19,512 nucleotides of DNA from Gymnopilus junonius (GCA_015501075.1 JADNYJ010000590.1:1-19512), one strand, 5' to 3'; positions 1 through 10,070 are shown, counted from the stretch's first letter. A program made the numbers and translations. Notes: generated by a model from the sequence alone, not told the origin.

Positions 1-39
1 AATCCCATCATCATGAGGCCAAAGAATTTTCAGAACACA

Positions 40-345
40 AATTCAACGGAGAAATCCAGGTGAATTCAATGAGATGGTCCTGCTCGAAATAAGTAATCAG
101 GGGAACAGCGTTGCCCAGATTCATCGGAGCAATCCACACGAATCGAAGCGGAGGGAGGCGCGACTTGGTTGAAGGGTATTCACAGGAGCAATCCATGTGA
201 ATTCGGCGTAATGAGGCGGCTGTAGATGAAAGTCCAACTTGAAGGTGACGGTCCTGTTAGAAATAAAATCAAAGACATGATTTTGCTCGGATTCGTCGGA
301 GAAATCCACACGAATCCGAGCGGAAGGTGCGAGTTGGCGGAAGGC
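40..345 (-). repeat. Diverged tandem repeat, possibly of coding origin
   Basis: A unit made of two half-modules occurs twice. Modules near 47-121 and 183-290 begin with GGAG(A/C)AATCCA(G/T)GTGAATTC and later share GTCCTG followed by GAAATAA. Modules near 122-182 and 291-345 begin with CGGAG(A/C)AATCCACACGAATC and share a GCG(A/C)GTTGG-type end. On the minus strand all four module starts translate to a similar peptide, F-(V/T)-W-I-(A/S)-P-x-N, but not in one common frame. This could be the eroded remains of a repetitive protein-coding exon or a non-coding minisatellite. I recognise no family. Confidence 0.55.
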
Positions 346-632
346 AGACAAGAGAGAGCGCTGCTCGGATGAGTGGGAGGAGCGGATGAGTGGGATGATG
401 ACGGAGATGGGAGTCTTCCCCGTTGGGATTGTTTCCAAGAGGGCCCAATGGCAAACAAATGACAATTAGGATGCCCTGAGCCTGCTCATTTTTCAGCGTT
501 TCTTTTTCTAATAACATATTATACTATAGAACAAATCTATGCTACTGTTACATTGTGCATATTATGATGGTAATGCAATGAGTGAAATAAGTACGGCGTA
601 ACCAGGCGAGCTAAGGGTTTAGTCGACCTCCT
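346..632. other. Intergenic sequence, no gene seen
   Basis: The first part continues the minus-strand open frames of the repeat. From about 490 to 600 the sequence is AT-rich. I see no recognisable gene, RNA or element here. Confidence 0.4.
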
Positions 633-2615
633 CTACACCCTCTTCGCTTGCTCCTTGGAAGCTTCTTGTGAGCTGTCGAGCCAGGTCTCGTTGACGCGAG
701 ACTCGAGCTTGCGCTCGAGTTTACCGGCAGGCTCCTCGTCAGTCAACGAATTGCGGAGGTTGAGGGCATACGACTTCAAAGCATTCTTGGCAGTTATTCG
801 AGCGGCGGCGACTTGGTTCTCGGCTAGAAAAAGAAAAGAGTCCGCACACTCGCCCTCGCAGACTTGGGTTGATTGCCGGAGTTGGTTGGGAAGATCTCGA
901 GTTCCTGATGGGGACGGTAGTGATACGCTTGCTGAGAGGAGTCATGATACCACCCGCAGTCTCGAGAAGGAGCAGGTTTTAGGTGCCAGAGAGAATAACA
1001 GCCTGGACAGCAGCACCGTAGGCAACGGCCTCATCGGGGATGACGTTGTCGTTGGACTCCTTGGTTGAAGAAGTCGGAGACGAGCTTGACGAAACGGTGG
1101 ATACGAGTGGATTCGCCGACTAAACAATTTCGTGGGCATTGCCTTTGTCGATCTCGGAGTCGCGGAGGTCCTCTTCGACGGGCTTGAACGTGCTGCGGAA
1201 GAGACTCTGGAAAAGCTCTTTGAAACGAGCACGGGTGAGGAAGTGTGGAAGTCGAGAGTCGATTGTAATGAGACCTGGGTGGCGGAAGAAAGGGTACGCT
1301 TGGCACGCTCGCAAGCAGTGCGGAGACGACGGATGGCACGAGGGTTGGAGGAGAGATCCCTCTTGTTCTTGCGCTTGAATTCTTGGATGAAGTGGCTGAC
1401 GAGACGATTATCGAAATCTTCACCTCCAAGATGGGTGTCTCCGGCGGTGGCCTTCACTTCGAAGATACCTTCTTCGATGGTCAAGAGGGAGACATCGAAA
1501 CTGCCTCCTCCGAGATCGAAGATGAGAACGTTGCGTTCGCCGGTGACCTTCTTGTCGAGACCGTAGGCGATGGCAGCGGCGGTAGGCTCGTTGATGATAC
1601 GGACGACGTTGAGGCCGGAAACGGTTCCAGCGTCCTTGGTGGCCTGCCTCTGGGAGTTGTGGAAGTAGGTGTGCACAGTGGCGACGGCAGCTAATGGTGG
1701 TACCGAGGTAAGCCTTAACGGTCGCCTTCATCTTGTGGAGGACCGTGGACGAGATCTCTTCGGAGACTGAAGGTAAGTGATTAGCACAATATCGCACAAT
1801 ATCGCATCGCGATAGAAGAAGAAGAAAAAACTTACGGATAACTTCTTCTCGTCGCGATACCCGACCTCGATGTATGGCCTAGGCTTACCGTCCCTGCTGA
1901 AGGCCTTGAATGAGACGAGAGTGCTGCCGAAGAAAGCTCTTCGAAACGAGGACGGGTGAGGAAGTGTAGAAGTCGATATTCTCGACGAGAGAGTCGATTT
2001 CAACGGAGATGTGGATGGCGGAAGAAAGGGTACGCTTGGTACGCTCGGAAGCCGTGTGGAGACGACGAAAAGCACGAGGGTTGGAGGAGAGAGTCGAGAC
2101 CATACCATAGGCGATGGCAGCGACTGTGGGCAGACGTTGAGATCCGAGATTGGCCTTGCGTCCTTGCTGGTCTGCATCTGGGGACGTTGAAGTAGGCAGG
2201 GACAGTGACGACGGAGCTGTTAACGGTGGTACCGAGGCATGGATGAGTTGAACTTCAGCGTCGTCGAATTTACGACCAATCAGACGCTTGGCGTCGAACA
2301 CACTATTAATGCCTCTGGTCAGAAAGATGTTTGCCAGAAAAATAAAGATAAAAAATGTACGTGTTATGGGGGTTCATAGCGACCTGGTTCTTGGCGGCGT
2401 CACCGATCAGACGCTCGTTATCGGAGAAGGAGACATAGGAAGGGATGATTCGGTTTCCTTAGTCGTTGGCAATGATTTCTACATGGTCGTTTTGCCAGAC
2501 ACTGACACATCTGAAGAATGAGCAGTGAGCAAGAGACCAGAAAAACACGAAAAAAAAATGAAACATACGAGTATGTGGTGCCAAGATCAATATTGATGGC
2601 TTTTGATTAAGACAT
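633..2615 (-). pseudogene. Hsp70 (Ssa-type cytosolic chaperone) pseudogene
   Basis: The minus strand carries, in order, recognisable pieces of a cytosolic Hsp70. The N-terminal phosphate-binding IDLGTTYS is at about 2570-2600. It is followed by VWQNDHVEIIAND, then [25 protein letters not shown], then [17 protein letters not shown]. Later come [37 protein letters not shown] and [15 protein letters not shown] (about 1390-1620). [12 protein letters not shown] lies near 920, and a C-terminal piece, ARITAKNALKSYALNLRNS, lies near 740-800. At least three introns are still visible (2568-2511, 2360-2303, 1835-1767), so this is not a processed copy. It is dead: codon 3 is TAA, a second TAA interrupts IIAND-GNR at 2461-2459, and frames slip after about 1250. 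Most of the substrate-binding domain is missing, as is the EEVD tail. The remaining C-terminus stops at 635-633. Confidence 0.93.
1915..2245 (-). repeat. Second, rearranged Hsp70 fragment nested in the Hsp70 pseudogene
   Basis: Between FDDAEVQ (ending near 2246) and [10 protein letters not shown] (starting near 1912), which are almost adjacent in any Hsp70, lies about 330 bp of other Hsp70 sequence. It reads [19 protein letters not shown], a scrambled TSKDA region and AAIAYGM. It then jumps to [20 protein letters not shown] and a stretch ending in IDFYTS. The same segments occur again, less rearranged, at 1190-1700. The insert is therefore a partial, internally deleted duplicate of the Hsp70 ATPase domain. 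The two copies differ at many bases, so the event is either not recent or involved a paralogue. Confidence 0.8.
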
Positions 2616-2972
2616 AGCGTATTAGGGGACTGTCGAACCTGAGATGTGGAATATGGAAAGAAAAGTAAACTCTGAACAGGACGGCCCATAGTGGCAACAG
2701 TCGGATCGGTCACAAGCAAACACGTGAACGGCTCCGATTGATATCTTTCATCGTCCTCCTTTCATTGTCATCGCCCGCTCACCTACCCCCTTTATGACCT
2801 GCTATTCATCTCACTTGTCCTGTATTTCTTGTTTTATATTACGGATTATTTTAGGCTTTGCAAGTTTTTTAAACGGCAAACCTCTCTTTCAACTTCTCCC
2901 TCAATATCGCTTTGCAAGTTTTCCAAACGGCAAAGTGATCTCTTGGCTCTCTCTAAGGGCTCAATCTTGAAT
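2616..2972. other. Region between Hsp70 remnant and transposase
   Basis: It holds the former Hsp70 upstream region and the leader of the transposase. The reading frame of the transposase is open upstream to 2829, but the first convincing start is the ATG at 2973. No terminal inverted repeat was found here by eye. Confidence 0.35.
2855..2934 (+). repeat. Pair of 26-bp direct repeats in transposase leader
   Basis: The motif GCTTTGCAAGTTTT(TT/CC)AAACGGCAAA occurs at 2855-2880 and again at 2909-2934, 54 bp apart, with two mismatches. Each copy is itself imperfectly dyad-symmetric (TTTGC...GCAAA). The repeats sit just upstream of the likely transposase start. Subterminal repeats near the ends of CACTA-type elements are known transposase-binding sites, so that role is possible but is inference here. 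Confidence 0.6.
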
Positions 2973-5900
2973 ATGCCATCGCGAAGTACAACGTACGAGT
3001 GCTTCTGTAGACTTTGCACCAAGGACTCCTCTCTTGGCCATGATAGCAAACCCAGAGGCAAAATTCTCCCAATTTCTCAGAAAGCTGCTCACAAAGCTCG
3101 TCTTGCGGCCGAGGATGAAGCACTTCGACAGGCCGCTGTAATAGATGCAGCCACAGAAGCCTTCAAGTCCCTTTCACTCATTGATTCATCTATTGGAGTA
3201 ACAGCTTCTTCCAGCGCGGCTGTTGTATCACCTGTGAATCGGCCCACTTTCAACCGTCCGCCGAAGAGCGAGCGTAGCAAGCACACTCAAACGGCGCATG
3301 CTGTCCTTGATATCGTTGAGCAGCGCATCAAAGCATGCCTCCTCAGGATTGACCAGACTCCCACTCTGGAGACTCTGGTTTTTGCAGAAGATGAACTCGT
3401 CCGTCTGCAGACCTTATTCAGCAATGTCAAGCGATCGGTGGAATCTGTTGTGGCCCGAAAGGCTGTCATTGGTCCTGAGCTATCGAAACTTCACAATCAG
3501 ATTTCTGGACTACGTCAGCTACGTCCAGCGGTGGATGAACCTTTGAAGTACGATTCAAGTAAGTTTCTATATGAAATCTTTTCATGAATTCAAGTAACAT
3601 GTATTTCTATTAGGTCACCATTTCAATTTCGCCATCGATGAATACCATCCTCTCTCTCAGATTGCTATTTTCATTGTGGTTGTTGCATTTATTATGATGA
3701 GTCTCAGTAGGCGCCTGAGCGAGCTCCTTCTTGGCCTTTTATCAATCCTCGTATCTTGTGCATTTCGCAGTATAGACAACAATATGACTGCCTTGCCGCA
3801 ATTCATCCTCAACCAAATACCTCGCACATTACAAACCATTTTATCGAAGTTTGTTTTAGATGGCAAAATGACGACCTACATTGTTTGTGAAACATGCCAT
3901 TTCACATATGCACCTACTTTTTCCCTGGGCTCCAATACACCTACATATCCTGAATATTGTAGTAACCGCCCTCTCCCTGACTCTGACATATGCATGACGA
4001 AACTGGTGTCCGATGACAAAGCGCCTCTCAAAACGTTTGTCTATCCTCACTTCCATGACTATGTCGCAGGTCTTCTGGCTCACACGGATTTAGAGGACAT
4101 GATTGATGGTGCCTGCGATCATTTAATGCAATCTTTCGAGCAGAAGCAACCTGTTCACCACATTTCGGATGTATTTGAGGCTGAATTTATTCGCGGGTTT
4201 AAAGGCCCAGACAAAACTCGCCTTTTTGTTGACAGACCAGGTACTGAGGCGCGTCTTCTTTTTGCTTTCAATTTCGACTTTTTCGCTGTCGAGGGCATGA
4301 AGCTGAGGGGTGCTAGCCAGTCATGTGGGATTCTTAGTGGCAGTGTGCTTAAACCTTCCTCTCAGCATTCGATACAAGCCGGAAAAATATGTACCTTGCT
4401 ATAGTTCCCGGCCCTGATGAACCTCACTTGACTGAGGTCAAACCACTACATACGGCCATTTGTTGATGACCTTGTTGACTCATGGGAGAAAGGGGTCTAC
4501 TACTCACGAACAGCCAATCATCCTGAAGGTAGAATGTCTCGCAGCGCTGCGATTCTGGGTGTTTGTGACCTCCCTGCTGCACGTAAGATTAGTCAACTAG
4601 CAGGACATAGCAGCAACCATTTTTGCTCGAGATGCAAGTGTTTCCACCTCTCGAATGTGAACAGAACCGACACTGATTCACCTGACTGGGCTCCAAAGCA
4701 TCGCGAGGAGGTACTTGAACGGGCTGAAGAATGGAAACATGCACCTTCAGCAAAAGGATCAAGAGAAATTGTTTACTCGCTATGGTGTTCGTTGGTCAGA
4801 GCTATGGGCGGCCTTCCATATTGGGAACCAAGCTGCATGCTGTCTGTTGATGTGATGCATTTGTGGATTTGAAGGCTGCGCTCAGTTTCAATTTCGTAGT
4901 GTACTTGGCCTTACTCAGGCAAAAGCCGAGGAAAAGACAGATGTTTGGCCCTTCTTTTTGATTATGACTTTATGCTTCCCGATGAGGCCTATAAATCTAG
5001 GGAAAAGCTAGATAAAGATGACCTAAAGGATATTGCTAGTATCCATCGGTTGCTTGTTTCTCCGAGGCAAAGCCTGGAAAGTGATGACATTCCAGAGGAC
5101 AATCTTGCGCAGCTAACACTTCCCTCTCACGAAAAAGAAAGAAAGCTTTGGCATTTGTGTCTGATAGTGTTGGCGCTAAGCCAGCTGTGCCGGAAAGGTT
5201 TACCAGTGGCCGCTTCACAAAAGACCATTATGCACAAGGACTTACCAATTGGGTATGCCACTTCCTTTTACCACATGTACAACTACTGAGATTTTCCTGC
5301 AGCGTCGGGGCCTTCCCACTTCTCCCAAAGTCTACCCCTGGCATGCCTAAATTTGCTACCATGCATGTCATGGATCGCATCAGAGAAGTCATACATGATA
5401 CAGACCACTCCTTCATGGCTCTGTTCAGTCCCTTATAACTTTGGACATGCAGCTGCTGGTTCTCTCAAGGCAGATGAATGGCGTACAATGTCAACTATCT
5501 ATCTTCCAATTGCTCTGGTTAGCGTTTGGGGGTGAAGGAACAATTCATCCAACACTGGCTATCGCATCCTCCCTCCGCCAAGTATTGGACCACACAATGG
5601 ACCTGGTCTCTGCAATGTCTCTGGTTGGCATGCGTACTATGACAGAACATCGTATGTCTTCCTATCATCGGTACATTACTGGGTGGGTAAAAAGGTTACG
5701 GAGCTTCATCCCGAGATTGATGGGCGTGTCAACAACCACATGGCCATTCATATCTATGACTTCCTCTGCCTTTTTGGGCCTGTCCACTCATGGTGGTGTT
5801 TTCCTTTTGAACGCCTGGTGGGCCAGCTACAACGTCTTCCCACTAATCACAAGTTTGGTATGTCAAGTACTATCATCTGACAACATAAACTCATCCTCTT

Positions 5901-6620
5901 AAAGGTGAACTAGAAGTCTCAATGTTGACATCATTTAATCGGGCTGGAAAGCTAAAACGGTGGTTAACACATCCCGATCGCTCGCCCATCATGAAAGAGT
6001 GTGAGGCTGTATTTGACAAAGCATTTGGGTTAGGACCATTACATCAAGAAGAATCTGAGGATGAAACAGTGTCATCCTCTGCTTTCCGTCCAGTACCTTC
6101 ACCATTGAGTAAGCTCTTTACTGACCGAAGAGTTGCTCTTCGAGCACGCCACGCTTTGATGATACTTCTTTTCTCGGGCTAGTACACATGTTGGTAATAG
6201 CCTTGTGCTTTATCATCTACAGGCGATGTTTCGAAACCCATTCAGCCAGCTTCAATTCAATATATTGTCATACGAGAAAACAGTGAAGTTGTTTATGTTG
6301 TTCGGCGCCAGCTTCCAGCATCATCACAGGTGGTTGACCCATTTCGTTTTTACCCCCATTTCCCAGCCAAAATTTATTCTCCGGGCCTCTCAACTGACTT
6401 GGAAATTATTCACCCTGAATGGATTATGTCTCATTATGCACGCTGGAGTCTGGATAAGGACCGGACAGTTATTTTAACACTTTCGCGGGTGAGTATCCTC
6501 TTTTACATTGTACACAGAGATTCTCATTTCATCTTAGGACTGATTCATTCATTGTACACTGTTACTATTTCTTTCACTTTTGCTCATAGATGGACCTCAT
6601 TTTCTTACTTATAATATTAT
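2973..6620 (+). pseudogene. Tnp2-family transposase gene, frame-disrupted
   Basis: The N-terminus (MPSRSTTYECFCRLC) has a short Cys cluster and a coiled-coil-like middle. After an intron at 3559-3613 come two hydrophobic segments, then a Cys-rich YIVCETCHFTY...YPEYC region. The core includes VYPHFHDYVAGLLAH, FEAEFIRGFKGPD, LLFAFNFDFF, SCGILS, VPGPDEPHLTEV, LPYWEPSCMLSVDVMH and FEGCAQFQFRSVLGL. A DUF4218-like part follows (INGWxK...VNNHMAIHIYDFLCLFG near 5690-5790, WWCFPFERLVGQLQRLPTNHKFG to 5857). The C-terminus ends in HPEWIMSHYARW. Further introns are 5253-5302, 5858-5904 and about 6488-6589. The Asp in FNFDFF and the Asp in VDVMH are plausible catalytic acids. About ten one-base slips break the frame, for example at A5 4383-4387, A3 4440-4442, G5 5528-5532 and A5 5689-5693. 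I saw no substitution stop. It is either recently dead or disrupted by assembly errors. Confidence 0.85.
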
Positions 6621-7132
6621 GAGCCCTCATGAGAGCTATGTATCTTTAGGGACCAGTACAGTCTGTATACATGTGAATGCCTGATGAGCGACCATACATC
6701 ATTGATACAGTGGGCAATGAGCAGGCAATTAGTGGGCAATTGCTGCGTGAAAATTTTGCATTTGAAATATAAAATCATATCTAGGGAATTTGTGGATAGA
6801 AAAGTATATTTAATGTCCAAAAAATTTTAACACTGTTCTTAATACTATAAATGTGATGTATCCTGTTGAATTAATTTCATTTCGAATGCTGGATTTTTTT
6901 TTTTGTCGTATGCATTTTAAATATGGATACTCCCTTTCAAAAAAGTTGTGTTTAAAATATTGGAACTGCTGCAAAGGTCATTTTTATTTCCCAAAATATT
7001 TCAAATGCTCAGATATTGCATATGTGATTGAGGACATTAAATGCAGATTTAATTTATATGTGAACCGGCATTTCAACTGCTCAATCTGATTTTTGAAACA
7101 ATTTAAAGTCCCTTTAAATTAGTAAACTCCCG
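6621..7132. other. AT-rich sequence flanking the transposon
   Basis: This stretch has only a handful of CpGs and several homopolymer A/T tracts (for example a T run near 6895-6904). The short open frames show no family resemblance. It probably holds the transposon tail and the start of the decayed repeat region. Confidence 0.4.
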
Positions 7133-7182
7133 ATGTGTGAGCTGATCTTGGCACCCCATCACTGGAGTTGCCAAACAGACTT

Positions 7183-7220
7183 GCTTATATAATTGAGTTG
7201 CAAAACCCAATTATATAAGC
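7183..7220. repeat. Inverted repeat (hairpin), 17-bp arms
   Basis: Arms GCTTATATAATTG(A/G)GTT face each other across a loop of about 4 nt, with one mismatch. It may be a miniature foldback remnant. No target-site duplication is obvious. Confidence 0.7.
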
Positions 7221-8648
7221 ATTCCACTCAATTATTTTGATTAAGTAATCAGGTTCTTTGACCCAAATACTTAAGCTTTTTGGTCAATTATCTAGAACAT
7301 ATGTATGACACTATATAATCTTGAGGGAACAATATGGTATTTTTGATTCAGTATAAAATGATCAGTTTATGTTCATCTTGTGGTGGATACATCTTTGTGC
7401 TCTCAGAAAATTGGTGGTTTCAAGGGCTCTCAGAAGCAGATCTGTATGTTTTTGTACCCAGGGCTTTCTGTCCCAAAGTCCAAAATTTCAACCAGAGATT
7501 TCCAAACTTAGAATAAGGCTTAGCTCTCAAGACAAAAGCTTGTTACTGCTTGAAGCCAAGATTGGATGCACCTTTACATAGATTCTCAATACTACTTAGT
7601 ATTATATTGACTGAAGATTGGTTCTAATTAGGGGTCTAATTTAACTAACAAGGACAATAGTAAGATGAGCTATTTTACCCTGAGGTTGAGAGAATTCTGT
7701 GAAGAAATAATTGTCATGATCAGCCACTGTACACTTTGCAAGTCTGATTTCAGAAGGTAGTCTAAGGATTAAAAGGGCTACAATATCACAGGATACAGTC
7801 ATTAATATTCCTTGACTTATGGAATATATAGTAAAAAATAAACTTACTTAAACCCCTTCCTCCCTACTTTCACCAAAGTATGAGTAACTTGCAATTCTCT
7901 TGAGAATAAAGCAGGCAGACCACCCTGGTTTTGGAAGGTCACTTTAAGCTATATTTTAATCCATCTTCATCAGAGATCTATTGAACATTTTTAAAAAGAA
8001 CTGACTCTCCTAGAACCTATACATATTTTTCACTCCAAAAAAGCAAAAATTAGACAAACCTTGGACTTTCTTCACAACAATATAAGTGCTCATCTAGCTT
8101 TAAGTTTGCATTATGTAAGGGGAATGAAAATGTCCAAGATGCAAAAAAAACTATGTTATTTGGTTCATAATTGACTTCTCTAGACCTCATTTTCTTTTCT
8201 TGAAACTTTCTAATTTATACTACTACATAGCTCCAATATCCAAAAATAATAAAAAGACTTGGCACAGAATTAACTCATCTAGACCATGCTCTTTCCTCCT
8301 TTTAGATAGAAGGATATAGAGAAATAGTAAGTTCTGAGTTAAAATTGGACTGCAACCTCTCAGTTTGACTTGAAATAAATGGTGTACATTATACTACTTT
8401 GTTTAAAAATAGCTTGCATTTTTTGGATGAAGAATGATGGACCTGTATGCATCATCTCCTCCTCCTCCTGGATGAAAAATGATGTTTTTGTGAGTTTGGG
8501 CTATACAATAGCTTGTACTAGTAGAAATAATTTAGAGCTCTCAATTTACATTATATAGCTCCCTAAACAGATTTAAAAACTTGTCCAATTTTCTCCATTA
8601 TGTATTTGTGTCCCTATGTGCTTGGTCAAGCCTAGCAGTGGGACACAC

Positions 8649-8672
8649 TTTGTGAGCATGCATGCTCACAAA
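8649..8672. repeat. Perfect 24-bp palindrome
   Basis: The half-site TTTGTGAGCATG is followed directly by its exact reverse complement, with no spacer. It lies in the CpG-free block. It could be a foldback relic or a chance survivor. No gene adjoins it. Confidence 0.85.
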
Positions 8673-9393
8673 CATCAGTACACCCAAAATGGTCTTTCAG
8701 ACTTTGCTTTGGTCACCTCAGTCAAAATTGGGCCTTGATCTGAGACCATCCCATTTTGGAAAGCCCTGGAAATAGCAAAGCTGCCATGCTCTCAGTTGTG
8801 CACAGATTGGCTGCCTACTCATTTCTATTAAAGGCTTAGTCTAGGTCATTGCTGTGAATGTAGTGTATGTACCAAAAGGGAACCCTTGAGTCTATAATAT
8901 CTTACCAGTTTTCAATGTCCTCCTACTGGTACAGTATGATGGGAGAAAACAGGCAGACAAGTGTTATATGGGGTTGGCAGGCTCTGACAGGCTGGTTGTT
9001 GCTTTCTATAAGTGTCCTCTTTCATTGTAATCAATGTATTGCTATAATATAATTAAGACAGAGTAACTACATAGTGTGCTCCCAATACCATACCCCTGCT
9101 TTCATGAAGCAGGAAAAGCATTGTCCTGCCATGCAAAGTGGTGGCCCACTAAAACAAGTACTAAAAGTATGGAACCTCAGATTGGTATATTTTGGTACAT
9201 ATTAACCAATATATGTATGTACATGGATAGCAATGTATAGAGACTACTAGTTACATAGCCAGTGCACTATGTGGTTGGTGGGTTATAGAGCAATGTAGGT
9301 GGTGGGTTTGAGTGCAATGTCAAGTGTGACTAAGCATTCCTGGCATTAGATACTTATGCAATGAAACATGGATTATCAGGCTATCCACATGGC

Positions 9394-9725
9394 TATCCTG
9401 TGGACTTGCCAACACTGCCAGATATTTCTGCAAACATTTCAGCAAGTGAGACCTTGTGGAAGAAAAGGGACAAACCCTGAAATTTGCCAAAGGGCATCCA
9501 TCACCTCCTTCCATGTATCTACCAAATGTCTGTCTCCCACAGTGAGGTTCAGGTCCTAATACTCCTCCTGAGACACCAAACTGCCATAGATGATGCATTT
9601 TCTGTAGTTGGTCATGGCACCAAGTTGTTCCTGGAAGAAACCTCCAATGAATGCACCATTGTGAGAATAGTTTCTCAATGATATCAGGGTAAGTAAAATT
9701 GTATTCTGGAGCTGCGAGAATTTGC
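9394..9725 (-). pseudogene. Decayed TRM44 fragment with CpGs lost
   Basis: On the minus strand one frame reads AMTNYRKCIIYGSLVSQEEY, stop, DLNLTV, then RHLVDTWKEVMDAL. This matches AMSNYKKRVIHDCLVPREEY, Q, DLYLIM and KHLVDTWQEVTDPL of the TRM44 gene at 13087-13688. Another frame carries the match to the APEYN and GGFFQGDL regions. About 280 bp between the equivalents of 13230 and 13510 are deleted. One Gln codon has become TAG. Where TRM44 has CpG, the fragment usually has TpG or CpA: CCACGTA to CCATGTA, TCCGTCACC to TCCATCACC, GACGCGTTT to GATGCATTT, and CTCCGACGAATG to CTCCAATGAATG. It is a non-functional partial paralogue. Confidence 0.85.
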
Positions 9726-9726
9726 A

Positions 9727-9886
9727 TTAGGGGTGCTCACAGTAGTGTTTTCTGGCCAATTTTGGCTTGTTTTTCATTTCAATTCTCATTCATTTTTACT
9801 GCCAGGAAAGAAAAGTTGGCAGTAAAATTGAATGAAAATTGAAATGAAAAATCAGCCAAAATCAGCTACTGTGAACCATACCTTAG
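9727..9886. repeat. Foldback MITE-like element
   Basis: Two arms of about 60-70 bp (about 9733-9804 and 9817-9876) are near-perfect reverse complements around a loop of about 12 nt. The shared core includes TTTTTCATTTCAATT, and both arms reach TTTTACTGCCA at the loop. The outer ends read GGTGCTCACAGTAG and, on the other strand, GGTTCACAGTAG. TTAG flanks both sides (9727-9730 and 9883-9886) and may be the target-site duplication. It sits immediately beside the end of the TRM44 fragment. No protein is encoded. Confidence 0.75.
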
Positions 9887-10070
9887 TTTCATTCTGCAAA
9901 ATTGAACCAAAAATGCATAAAAATTGAAATTGAGGGTTGTCTAGTATAGCAGCAGCCTTATGACTCCACTTGGATGCGTGCCCATACTTGATCTATAGAT
10001 TGTAGATAACAGCTCATGCCCTATGTCTTTACTTCCCCCTACTACATACTGACACCTTTGCATGTACATC

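Larger units (their letters stand above)
2830..6840 (+). mobile_element. CACTA-like (EnSpm/Tnp2) DNA transposon, ends undefined
   Basis: The element is defined by its transposase gene at 2973-6620. The left limit is set only by the repeat-bearing leader and the right limit by the AT-rich tail after the last exon. No CACTA terminal repeats or target-site duplication were identified by eye, so the boundaries are approximate. It lies next to the 5' end of the Hsp70 pseudogene and left of the CpG-free block. It still contains many CpGs, so it has not suffered the same decay as that block. Confidence 0.6.
7133..9714. other. CpG-free block (2,582 bp, old methylated repeat DNA)
   Basis: Reading every line from 7133 to 9714, I find no CG dinucleotide at all, although C and G are both common. 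The last CpG before it is at 7131-7132 and the first after it is at 9715-9716. Beyond that, only 9977 and 10313 occur before 10375. No gene other than the TRM44 fragment (9394-9725) is recognised inside. TpG and CpA are abundant. The simplest reading is long-term CpG methylation and deamination of repeat or duplicated DNA. Confidence 0.9.

Noticed and set aside
1132..1694. Plus-strand open frames across the Hsp70 remnant
   Set aside because: They are antisense to clear Hsp70 sequence.
4383..5693. Programmed frameshifting in the transposase
   Set aside because: There are too many slips in both directions, often in simple homopolymers, and no slippery site with a downstream structure is recurrent.
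2616..6840. CACTA-type terminal inverted repeats for the transposon
   Set aside because: CACT/AGTG words occur, but I found no convincing inverted pair with a 2-3 bp target-site duplication.
7133..9714. Ascomycete-style RIP as the cause of the CpG-free block
   Set aside because: Classical RIP favours CpA, whereas here CpA and TpG are abundant and CpG alone is missing, which fits CpG-methylation decay better.
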